DNA of 64,000 nucleotides from Flavobacterium hankyongi (GTDB taxonomy: Bacteria; Bacteroidota; Bacteroidia; Flavobacteriales; Flavobacteriaceae): the NCBI RefSeq assembly GCF_036840915.1, contig NZ_CP085725.1, positions 2,790,001 through 2,854,000 of the forward strand. Direction: 5' to 3'. The notes below the pieces were generated by a model. That model had not been told where the DNA came from. It did no database searches and saw only the letters and a program-made list of their open reading frames with translations. Both the position numbers and the translations under genes were made by a program. Shown piece after piece: positions 19,100 to 26,851 of the stretch; within the stretch, counting starts at the first letter, position 1, and each line of letters starts with the position of its first letter.

Positions 19100-19975
19100 A
19101 TGAAATTAAAGTCGATTTTAGGATTAGCTCTTTTGAGTGTAATGTTTATTTCTTGTGATGATAAAGATGATAAAGAATTAGTTCAAGATGAGCCTCAATT
19201 GATTGTGAAATTCAAGTTCGATCCTAATCAAGCTAGATTGGATAATGTTGGTCAGCCATCGACAATTCCAGTAGGACACGCAGCTCAAACGCCTGTGTTC
19301 AATAAAATCAGTTCACATTATTTAGAATTTGCACCTAATGCAACAACACAAATAGGGCAAGGAACAATTTTGTATCATGGTCAAGAAACTGCAATTGGAG
19401 GCGCAACTGCTTTCGATTTTAGTAAGGCAAAAATTGTTGGAGAGGGAGAAGTATTTTTATCAATCCCTCTTAAGAATATTACTCCTGGAAGTTATGAGTG
19501 GGCTAGATGTTCACTTTCATATCAAGATTATAATATTAAAGTTCTAAGCTCTGGAATAGAGCATAATGGAACCTTGGCAAGTTTTGTTGGTAAGATAACA
19601 TATATTTCTTCATTTACTTCTGGAGGGTACACTTATAATGTTAACGCCAATAATGATCAAGGTTTTTGGGCTTTTGGATTACAAGGATTTAACTATTCAA
19701 CTTCTGGGCAAACACCAGTTGGAGCAACTACAGTACCAAATCCAATTAATTCAACATCACCAATACCGGCAAATTCTTGTGTAGTAACTGGGAAGTTTGG
19801 AAATAATTTGGTGATTACCGGTAATGAGACAAAAGATATTGTTGTTACACTTTCGCTTTCCATAAATAAAAGTTTTGAATGGACAGAAGTTACAGCAGAC
19901 GGTAAGTATGAACCTTCTATAGGCGAAAATGTTGTAGATATGGGGTTAAGAGGATTGATTCCTAGTTATGATTAG
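19100..19975 (+). CDS. Lipoprotein of unknown function
   Basis: Starting at the ATG at 19100, the product begins MKLKSILGLALLSVMFISCDD, a lipoprotein signal with lipid attachment Cys19. The mature N-terminus is very acidic (DDKDDKELVQDE), like the export signal reported for surface lipoproteins of Bacteroidota. The rest (about 270 aa) is rich in Gly, Ser, Thr and Asn with beta-strand character. I do not recognise a family. An in-frame extension back to 18935 overlaps pepP and destroys the signal peptide, so it was rejected. Confidence 0.75.
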   Translation: MKLKSILGLALLSVMFISCDDKDDKELVQDEPQLIVKFKFDPNQARLDNVGQPSTIPVGHAAQTPVFNKISSHYLEFAPNATTQIGQGTILYHGQETAIGGATAFDFSKAKIVGEGEVFLSIPLKNITPGSYEWARCSLSYQDYNIKVLSSGIEHNGTLASFVGKITYISSFTSGGYTYNVNANNDQGFWAFGLQGFNYSTSGQTPVGATTVPNPINSTSPIPANSCVVTGKFGNNLVITGNETKDIVVTLSLSINKSFEWTEVTADGKYEPSIGENVVDMGLRGLIPSYD

Positions 19976-20000
19976 AATAATTTGAAAAAATAATTATGAA

Positions 20001-20036
20001 GCATTCAAGAGAAATTTTGGATGCTTTTTTGTTTTT
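20001..20036 (+). terminator. Terminator after the lipoprotein gene
   Basis: GCATTCAA and TTGGATGC pair (with one G-T) around GAGAAATT, followed by TTTTTTGTTTTT. Confidence 0.75.
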
Positions 20037-20076
20037 AATACGTATTTTAAATTCATTATAAATTAGGAGAAAAAGG

Positions 20077-20107
20077 TTGTGTTTACATTCAAATTCCTTT
20101 ACTTTTG
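20077..20107 (+). promoter_or_regulatory. sdhCAB promoter
   Basis: TTG (20077-20079), a 20-bp spacer and TACTTTTG (20100-20107) match the Bacteroidota consensus. The leader to the sdhC ATG at 20145 would be about 30 nt. The position rules out the in-frame start at 20079. Confidence 0.7.
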
Positions 20108-20144
20108 TTACAACTTTTTTAAATTAAAAAATCAAATCAATACT

Positions 20145-20975
20145 ATGGCAAAATCTGCGCTTTTAAAGTCATCTTTAGCAAAAAAATACTGGATGGCTCT
20201 TACAGGTTTATTTTTATGCTTGTTTTTGACGGGACATTTATTGGGAAATCTTCAGTTATTAGCTGGGAATTCACCAGAAGCAGCTTTAAAATTTAATAAG
20301 TATGCTTTGTTCATGACTACAAATCCAGCAGTAAAAATTCTTTCTTACTTAACTTACATCTCTATTATCTTTCATGCAATCGACGGGATTATGCTTGCTT
20401 TTCAAAACAAAGCAGCTCGTCCAGTGGCTTACGCAATGAATAAGCCTCAAGTGAACAGTAGTTTTGCTTCAAGGAATATGGCGGTGTTGGGAACTGTAAT
20501 TTTAGTATTCATTGTAACTCATATGGTAAGTTTTTGGGCTAGAATGCATTTTGATGAAAAAATGCCATTGCAAAAAATGACAATTGCAGTCCAGCCAGGA
20601 ATGAATCAGGATTTTTACCTTACTACAGATGGTGGATATGTTCCTGTTAACGATCCTACTTATGTGGTTAAAAATAGAACTGAAATCTATGAGGCTAATG
20701 CAAACGTAAAAGTAAAAGAAGCGTATAAAGACCTACATAAAATCACTTTCGATTTCTTTAGAGAGCCACAATATGGTTTGGTATTTACAATTTTATATGT
20801 GCTTTCTATGGTTGTTTTGGCATTCCATTTACTTCATGGTTTCCAAAGTGCATTTCAGTCATTGGGAGTTAATAATAAATTCACACCAGCAATTAAAATG
20901 TTAGGAACAGGATTTGCGATTATAGTACCTTTATTATTTGCAATTATTCCTCTTTTCATCCACTTTACAAAATAA
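20145..20975 (+). CDS. sdhC: Succinate dehydrogenase cytochrome b subunit
   Basis: This is the membrane anchor of complex II, passing electrons between the flavoprotein/iron-sulfur head and quinone. The 276-aa chain has five predicted transmembrane segments (near residues 13-38, 65-90, 108-132, 206-232 and 245-272) with conserved histidines in [21 protein letters not shown] and FHLLHGFQ. This fits the single-subunit, diheme b558 type (as in Bacillus and Wolinella) rather than the SdhC/SdhD pair. sdhA follows after 17 bp. Confidence 0.94.
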   Translation: MAKSALLKSSLAKKYWMALTGLFLCLFLTGHLLGNLQLLAGNSPEAALKFNKYALFMTTNPAVKILSYLTYISIIFHAIDGIMLAFQNKAARPVAYAMNKPQVNSSFASRNMAVLGTVILVFIVTHMVSFWARMHFDEKMPLQKMTIAVQPGMNQDFYLTTDGGYVPVNDPTYVVKNRTEIYEANANVKVKEAYKDLHKITFDFFREPQYGLVFTILYVLSMVVLAFHLLHGFQSAFQSLGVNNKFTPAIKMLGTGFAIIVPLLFAIIPLFIHFTK

Positions 20976-20992
20976 TCAACATCAGATATATT

Positions 20993-23002
20993 ATGAAGTT
21001 AGATTCTAAAATACCAGAAGGTTCTATTTCAGAGAAATGGACTAATCATAAAAATCATTTAAAACTTGTTGCACCAAATAACCGTCCAAAAATTGACGTA
21101 ATTGTTGTTGGTACTGGATTAGCTGGAGCTTCGGCTGCTGCTTCTTTAGGAGAAATGGGCTATAATGTAAAAGCATTTTGTTTTCAAGATTCTCCACGTC
21201 GTGCGCACTCAATTGCGGCACAAGGTGGTGTAAATGCTGCAAAAAATTACCAAAATGATGGCGACTCAGTTTACCGTTTATTCTATGATACTATCAAAGG
21301 TGGTGACTACCGTGCTCGTGAAGCAAACGTTCATCGTTTAGCGGAAGTTTCAGGAAATATCATTGACCAATGTGTGGCGCAAGGGGTTCCTTTTGCACGT
21401 GAATATGGTGGAATGTTAGATAACCGTTCTTTTGGTGGAACACAAGTACAACGTACATTTTATGCTGCTGGTCAAACAGGACAACAATTATTATTAGGAG
21501 CTTATTCAGCTTTGTCTCGCCAAATTGGTTTAGGACGTGTAAAAATGTACAACCGTCACGAGATGTTAGATATCGTTAAAGTTGATGGTAAAGCTCGCGG
21601 AATTATTGCTCGTGATTTAGTTACAGGTGAAATTCAACGTCATTCAGCTCATGCTGTAATCATTGCTTCAGGTGGATACGGAAATGTTTATTTCTTATCA
21701 ACAAATGCAATGGGTTCTAATGTAACAGCAGGATGGAAAATCCACAAGCAAGGAGCTCTATTCGCTAATCCTTGTTATGTACAAATTCACCCAACATGTA
21801 TTCCAGTTCACGGAACAAATCAGTCAAAATTAACATTGATGTCTGAATCGTTACGTAACTCAGGACGTATTTGGGTACCAAAGAAAAAAGAAGACGCAGA
21901 AGCAATCCGTGCTGGTAAATTGAAACCAACACAAATTGCTGAAGAAGATAGAGATTATTATTTAGAGAGAAGATATCCTGCTTTTGGTAACTTAGTACCA
22001 CGTGATGTTGCTTCTCGTGCAGCAAAAGAGCGTTGTGATGCAGGTTATGGTATCGAAGCAAATGATACTAATGAAGGGGTTTACCTTGATTTCTCTTCTG
22101 AAATTATTGCAAAAGGAAAGCAAGCTGCTTATGCTAAAGGAAATCATAATCCTTCAGATGCTGAAGTTACTGCTTTAGGGAAACAGTGGTTAGAAGAAAA
22201 ATATGGTAACTTATTTACCATGTACCAAAAAATTACTGACGAAAATCCATACGAAACACCAATGAAAATTTACCCAGCAGTTCACTATACAATGGGTGGT
22301 GTATGGGTTGATTATAACTTGCAGTCAACAATTCCTGGATGTTTCGTTGCTGGAGAGGCTAACTTCTCTGATCACGGAGCTAACCGTTTAGGAGCTTCTG
22401 CATTAATGCAAGGTTTAGCAGATGGTTATTTCGTATTACCTTACACAGTTTCTAACTATTTAGCTGATGAAATTCGTACTGGTAAAATTTCTACAGATTC
22501 TCCAGAATTTGCTGAAGCAGAAAAAAGAGTACAAGATCAAATCAATTTCTTCCTTAATAACAATGGTAACAAGTCAGTAGATCATTTCCACAAGGCTTTA
22601 GGAAACATCATGTGGAATAAAGTAGGTATGGGAAGAAATGCTCAAGGTTTAACTGAAGCTATTGCTGAAATTGATGCTTTACGTAAAGAATTCTATAAAG
22701 ATGTTTTTGTTCCTGGTTCTGCTGATGAAATGAATCCTGAACTAGAGAAAGCTATTCGTGTAGCTGACTTTATGGAGTTAGGTCAATTGATGGCAATGGA
22801 TGCTTTACAACGCGAAGAATCTTGTGGAGGTCACTTCCGTGAAGAGCACCAAGATGCTGAAGGAGAAACATTACGTGATGACGAAAACTTCTCATTTGTT
22901 GGAGCTTGGGAATATCAAGGTGAAGACATCAACAAAGAAGTATTACACAAAGAAGAGTTGAAATACGAGTTTATCAAAATCGCAGCTCGTAACTACAAAT
23001 AA
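20993..23002 (+). CDS. sdhA: Succinate dehydrogenase/fumarate reductase flavoprotein subunit
   Basis: This is the catalytic subunit of complex II, interconverting succinate and fumarate. The FAD-binding Rossmann motif [20 protein letters not shown] is at about residues 37-56. The covalent-FAD region is [15 protein letters not shown]. Substrate-site motifs include HPTCIPVHG and the C-terminal half [15 protein letters not shown]. At 669 aa it is of the long type typical of Bacteroidota. It is the second gene of sdhCAB, with sdhB 27 bp downstream. Strong codon bias fits high expression. Confidence 0.97.
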   Translation: MKLDSKIPEGSISEKWTNHKNHLKLVAPNNRPKIDVIVVGTGLAGASAAASLGEMGYNVKAFCFQDSPRRAHSIAAQGGVNAAKNYQNDGDSVYRLFYDTIKGGDYRAREANVHRLAEVSGNIIDQCVAQGVPFAREYGGMLDNRSFGGTQVQRTFYAAGQTGQQLLLGAYSALSRQIGLGRVKMYNRHEMLDIVKVDGKARGIIARDLVTGEIQRHSAHAVIIASGGYGNVYFLSTNAMGSNVTAGWKIHKQGALFANPCYVQIHPTCIPVHGTNQSKLTLMSESLRNSGRIWVPKKKEDAEAIRAGKLKPTQIAEEDRDYYLERRYPAFGNLVPRDVASRAAKERCDAGYGIEANDTNEGVYLDFSSEIIAKGKQAAYAKGNHNPSDAEVTALGKQWLEEKYGNLFTMYQKITDENPYETPMKIYPAVHYTMGGVWVDYNLQSTIPGCFVAGEANFSDHGANRLGASALMQGLADGYFVLPYTVSNYLADEIRTGKISTDSPEFAEAEKRVQDQINFFLNNNGNKSVDHFHKALGNIMWNKVGMGRNAQGLTEAIAEIDALRKEFYKDVFVPGSADEMNPELEKAIRVADFMELGQLMAMDALQREESCGGHFREEHQDAEGETLRDDENFSFVGAWEYQGEDINKEVLHKEELKYEFIKIAARNYK

Positions 23003-23029
23003 TAGTTGTTGACTTAAAACAATAAGATT

Positions 23030-23794
23030 ATGGCATCTAAAAAGAATATCAATATAAAATTAAAAGTTTGGCGTCAGAAAAAAGCTTCTGACAAAGGACA
23101 AATGGTAGATTACTCATTAAATGATGTATCTACAGATAGTTCATTCTTAGAAATGATGGACCAATTAAATGAACAATTGGTTGCAGAAAAGAAAGAACCT
23201 ATCGCTTTTGACCACGATTGTCGTGAAGGGATTTGTGGTATGTGTTCTATGTATATTAATGGTCGTGCACACGGTCCAGATACAGGAATTACAACTTGTC
23301 AGTTACACATGCGTATGTTCAATGATGGTGATACAATCTTTGTTGAGCCATGGAGAAGTAAAGCTTTCCCTGTAATTAAAGATTTAGTTGTTGATAGAAG
23401 TGCTTTTGACAGAATTCAACAGGCAGGTGGTTTCGTATCTGTAAATACTTCGGGCAACACTATCGATGCTAACACTATTCCTGTTCCTAAAGCAGATGCT
23501 GATAAAGCATTTGAAGCTGCAGCTTGTATTGGTTGTGGTGCTTGTGTGGCAACATGTAAAAACGGTTCGGCAATGTTATTTGTTGGAGCAAAAGTTTCAC
23601 AATATGCTTTGTTACCTCAAGGTAAAGTAGAAGCTACCGACCGTGTTTTAAATATGGTTCGCCAGATGGATGAAGAAGGATTTGGTAACTGTACAAATAC
23701 TGGTGCATGTGAAATTGAATGTCCTAAGGGAATTTCTTTAGAAAACATTGCTCGTATGAATAGAGAATACTTAAAAGCAAGTTTAGTAAAATAA
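23030..23794 (+). CDS. sdhB: Succinate dehydrogenase/fumarate reductase iron-sulfur subunit
   Basis: This subunit carries electrons from SdhA to the membrane cytochrome. The [2Fe-2S] ligands are in [15 protein letters not shown] and a downstream Cys in GITTCQLHM. The [4Fe-4S] and [3Fe-4S] ligands are in [14 protein letters not shown] and [15 protein letters not shown]. The 254-aa length is normal for the b558-type complex. It closes the sdhCAB operon and is followed at once by a strong terminator. Confidence 0.97.
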   Translation: MASKKNINIKLKVWRQKKASDKGQMVDYSLNDVSTDSSFLEMMDQLNEQLVAEKKEPIAFDHDCREGICGMCSMYINGRAHGPDTGITTCQLHMRMFNDGDTIFVEPWRSKAFPVIKDLVVDRSAFDRIQQAGGFVSVNTSGNTIDANTIPVPKADADKAFEAAACIGCGACVATCKNGSAMLFVGAKVSQYALLPQGKVEATDRVLNMVRQMDEEGFGNCTNTGACEIECPKGISLENIARMNREYLKASLVK

Positions 23795-23796
23795 TT

Positions 23797-23822
23797 AAAA
23801 GCGTCTTCGGACGCTTTTTTTA
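23797..23822 (+). terminator. Terminator of the sdhCAB operon
   Basis: GCGTC, a TTCG tetraloop and GACGC, extended by flanking A/T pairs and a seven-T tail, directly follow the sdhB stop. Confidence 0.92.
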
Positions 23823-23861
23823 TGGCTTGATTTTTGTTAACTTAACATAAAGACATAACAG

Positions 23862-24377
23862 ATGAAAAAGATATATTTAGCTTGCTTATTATTGGTAACG
23901 GCAATTGGTTTTTCTCAAACAGATGAAGAAAAGGCAGAAAAGAAGAAACAAATTGAAGCAGAGAAGGCCACATTACCTAAACCTTATCAAGAAATGGAAG
24001 ATGCTGATGCTAAAGTGAAAGAACTTTTAATTCAAGCAAAAGCAGAAAATAAAAACATAATGATTCAAGTTGGTGGTAACTGGTGTGTTTGGTGTTTGCG
24101 TTTAAACGATTTTATTCAAAAAACCGATGAATTAAAAAGTGTAGTCGATAACAATTATATCTATTATCATCTGAATTGGTCACCTAAAAACAAAAACGAA
24201 AAATTCTTTACAAAGTATGGTAATCCAGGCGATAAACAAGGGTATCCAATTTTTATGGTTTTAAATAAAAAAGGGAAATTAATCCATGTACAAGAAACAG
24301 GCTCTTTAGAAGAAGGGAAAGGCTATGGTAAAGATAAAGTAAAAGCATTCTTTGAGGAATGGAAAGTTAAAAGCTAA
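23862..24377 (+). CDS. Secreted thioredoxin-family protein
   Basis: A signal peptide (MKKIYLACLLLVTAIGFSQ) precedes a lysine/glutamate-rich linker (about 21-48) and a thioredoxin-like domain. The redox motif is GNWCVWC with Cys75 and Cys78. The 171-aa chain resembles the thioredoxin_7/DUF255-like group. It probably acts as a periplasmic thiol-disulfide protein; the partner is unknown. It is single, between two terminators. Confidence 0.85.
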   Translation: MKKIYLACLLLVTAIGFSQTDEEKAEKKKQIEAEKATLPKPYQEMEDADAKVKELLIQAKAENKNIMIQVGGNWCVWCLRLNDFIQKTDELKSVVDNNYIYYHLNWSPKNKNEKFFTKYGNPGDKQGYPIFMVLNKKGKLIHVQETGSLEEGKGYGKDKVKAFFEEWKVKS

Positions 24378-24402
24378 AAAAATCAATAATATATTTATTT
24401 TA

Positions 24403-24436
24403 AAAAAACGCATTCAGTGATTTGAATGCGTTTTTT
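24403..24436 (+). terminator. Terminator, copy A of a repeated element
   Basis: AAAAAACGCATTCA pairs with TTTGAATGCGTTTTTT around a short loop. The same 34-bp element, with one base changed, recurs at 26795-26828 after the deacetylase gene. Confidence 0.88.
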
Positions 24437-24483
24437 ATGTGAGTAAAAAATTATATTTGTGAGAAAATTATTAAAATTAAAAT

Positions 24484-25662
24484 ATGTCATTAAAAAAATA
24501 CGTTGTAGCGTTTTTACTTTTTACGCTTACTCAGGCATTTTATGCCCAATCTTCAAAAGAAATTTTAGTATTAAGTGCAGTTGTTAAAGATAAAGTAATT
24601 CCTGGTGCTCAGGTTATCTTTCAGAAAAACGGGGAAAAATCTATTCCTTTATATTCAGATCAAAGGGGAAAAGTACAAATTCCAGCAGAATATCAAGATG
24701 AAACAGATTTGACCATTATCATCAAAAAAGAAGGGTATTCAACATTGGTTTCTAAATGTCCTTGTGGAGGATTAACATATGCAATAAGCCCTGTAATGGA
24801 GGAGTTGGATGGTATGCGTATTGTGTTGAGCTGGGGTAGCGAGCCATCAGATTTAGATTCACATCTTTCTTATCAAGGAGGTTATGTGTGTTATTACCAA
24901 AAAGATGCTTCTCAAGCAAATTTAGATGTGGATGATACGGATAGTTATGGGCCGGAAACAATTACAATAACAAAAAAAATTGAAGGGAAAAAATATGTGT
25001 ATGCGGTACATAATTTTTCAAATAAAGACAATAACAACAATGCAAACTTATCTAAAATAAGCAATGCGAAAGTCTATGTTTATATTGGTAATACATTAAT
25101 AAGAACTTACATTCCACAATTTGGGAAAACAGGAACAGTTTGGATTCCTTTTGTAATTGATGAGAACGGTAATTTAGTTGATGTCGGTGATTTTAAAAAT
25201 GCTACTTCATGGGAAGGAGTTAGATCAATTTTAAGAGATTATAGATATGATGCTAGCAATCATGTAGTAGATGCAGCAAGTATCCAAGAATCTATTAGTT
25301 TAAATAAAGCAGGGGAGAGAAGTTACCATTCAGGAAATTTAGAAGAGTCGGTTTCTTTTTATCAAGATGCAATCGAAGAAAATCCTAGAAATGGTCAAGC
25401 ATATAGTAACCTTGGTTTATCTTTTCAAAAATTAGGAAGAGAAGCAGAAGCTTTATGGGCAAACAGAAAAGCAATCGATTTAGCAGAAGGAGCCAAAGCC
25501 AATGTAGTTAAAGCAAGTTCATATTATAATATTGCTAGAATATATGAGCAAAAAGGACAATGGAATGATGCGTTAAACAACTTTAAGTTAGCGAAACAGC
25601 ATAACCAAAACCCTGCTTACGATAAAGGTATTGCAAGAATGTCAGCAAAAGCGAGATCATAA
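24484..25662 (+). CDS. Secreted YfaP-like (DUF2135) and TPR protein
   Basis: A signal peptide (MSLKKYVVAFLLFTLTQAFYAQ) is followed by a carboxypeptidase-regulatory-like region (about 25-105), then a DUF2135/YfaP-like segment marked by VLSWGSEPSDLDSHLSY (about 115-245). The C-terminal 110 residues form about three tetratricopeptide units (GNLEESVSFYQDAIEENP, AYSNLGLSFQKLG, YYNIARIYEQKGQ). It is probably periplasmic or surface-exposed and binding rather than catalytic. TATATTTG at 24452-24459 is a possible -7 box. Only 2 bp separate it from the deacetylase gene, so the two form a unit. Confidence 0.75.
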   Translation: MSLKKYVVAFLLFTLTQAFYAQSSKEILVLSAVVKDKVIPGAQVIFQKNGEKSIPLYSDQRGKVQIPAEYQDETDLTIIIKKEGYSTLVSKCPCGGLTYAISPVMEELDGMRIVLSWGSEPSDLDSHLSYQGGYVCYYQKDASQANLDVDDTDSYGPETITITKKIEGKKYVYAVHNFSNKDNNNNANLSKISNAKVYVYIGNTLIRTYIPQFGKTGTVWIPFVIDENGNLVDVGDFKNATSWEGVRSILRDYRYDASNHVVDAASIQESISLNKAGERSYHSGNLEESVSFYQDAIEENPRNGQAYSNLGLSFQKLGREAEALWANRKAIDLAEGAKANVVKASSYYNIARIYEQKGQWNDALNNFKLAKQHNQNPAYDKGIARMSAKARS

Positions 25663-25664
25663 TA

Positions 25665-26780
25665 ATGGAAAGACTAAAAGCTTTATTCTTACTGTTTGTT
25701 GTAACTCATTCTTTCGGGCAAATAAATGTGGCAAAAATTGACCGTTCCGTTTGGCCTTATTCAATTAATTCAAAAGTAGATTTTGATGTAGCCTCAAAAA
25801 TGGAAATGCTGGTTTTTACTGAAACTTTCAATGACTACATGAGTTTAAGTACTTCAGAATTATCTCTTAAAATTGGAGTTAAGAATGTTAGTGAAAAATC
25901 GGTGAAAGAATGGGAAGCAAGGACCAAAAAACTCTTGCTTGATAATTTTCATGCTTTGTTGGATGAATCATTGCCCAAATATATTTCGATTAAAAAAAAT
26001 ATAGATTGGAATTCAATGATAGCATTGCAGTTGGATAAAAAGATTCCTTCAGAATTAAAAAACTGGTACAATTCTTCAAAAGTTTTTTATCAAGATTATT
26101 TGTTTGAATTGTATCGTTTAGCTTCCTTAAATCCTAGAATTACTAGTGAAATTACAATCTTAGATGAAACTGAAGTTACTGGTGATAATTTTGAGCAAAA
26201 GCATTTTTTATTGACTTTTGATGACGGTCCAACTCCTCAAAACGGAAATACAGATAAACTTGTTAAGGTACTTAATGAAAATAATCTTAAAGGAATCTTT
26301 TTTGTTTTAGGAGATAATTTTAATCAACGATTAGAAGCGACATCATCTAAATCTTTAGAGATGTTATATGGGCAAAATTTAGTGGCATCACATGGTAAGA
26401 TTCATAAATCACATCAAAAATTTTTAGATTGGCAAAATTCAATTGATTATACTCAAAATATAATCAAATCGAATATGAAATCGAAAGCGATGGTTTACTT
26501 CCGTCCACCATACGGACAACGAAATAAAATTTTGATTGATTATTTAAACAATCATCAATCTAAAGTAGTGTTGTGGAATATGGATTCTCAGGACTGGAAT
26601 AAAGACATTACAGCAAGACAAGTAGCAGATAGACAAATTACTTTGATGCTTTTGTGGCGAAAGGGAATTTTGCTATTTCATGATGTACATTCCAAAGTAC
26701 AAACAGCAGTGCCTATTATAAAAGAATATTTTAAAAAGGCAGATGTCAATTGGATTGATCCTTCGACGGTAAAAATTTAA
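25665..26780 (+). CDS. Polysaccharide deacetylase (NodB-like, CE4) family protein
   Basis: A signal peptide (MERLKALFLLFVVTHSFGQ) and an unassigned N-terminal region (to about 175) precede a NodB homology domain. Its motifs are visible in order: TFDDGPTP with the catalytic and metal Asp residues, a metal-binding His pair region SHGKIHKSH, FRPPYGQRN, and the C-terminal LLFHDVHSK. Family members de-N-acetylate chitin-like or peptidoglycan glycans. The substrate here is unknown; periplasmic cell-wall or glycan modification is likely. It is cotranscribed with the preceding YfaP/TPR protein. Confidence 0.87.
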   Translation: MERLKALFLLFVVTHSFGQINVAKIDRSVWPYSINSKVDFDVASKMEMLVFTETFNDYMSLSTSELSLKIGVKNVSEKSVKEWEARTKKLLLDNFHALLDESLPKYISIKKNIDWNSMIALQLDKKIPSELKNWYNSSKVFYQDYLFELYRLASLNPRITSEITILDETEVTGDNFEQKHFLLTFDDGPTPQNGNTDKLVKVLNENNLKGIFFVLGDNFNQRLEATSSKSLEMLYGQNLVASHGKIHKSHQKFLDWQNSIDYTQNIIKSNMKSKAMVYFRPPYGQRNKILIDYLNNHQSKVVLWNMDSQDWNKDITARQVADRQITLMLLWRKGILLFHDVHSKVQTAVPIIKEYFKKADVNWIDPSTVKI

Positions 26781-26794
26781 CTATCTATTTTAAT

Positions 26795-26828
26795 AAAAAA
26801 CGCATTCATTGATTTGAATGCGTTTTTT
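26795..26828 (+). terminator. Terminator, copy B of a repeated element
   Basis: It is a 34-bp element identical to 24403-24436 except at 26809. The stem and T run end the YfaP/TPR-deacetylase unit. Confidence 0.88.
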
Positions 26829-26836
26829 TATCTTTG
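26829..26836 (+). promoter_or_regulatory. Possible -7 box for the GH92 gene
   Basis: TATCTTTG matches TAnnTTTG exactly and directly abuts the preceding terminator. It contains the TTG at 26834 that could be mistaken for a start codon, supporting the ATG at 26852. A -33 element is not clear. Confidence 0.5.
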
Positions 26837-26851
26837 AAAAAACAACCACTA

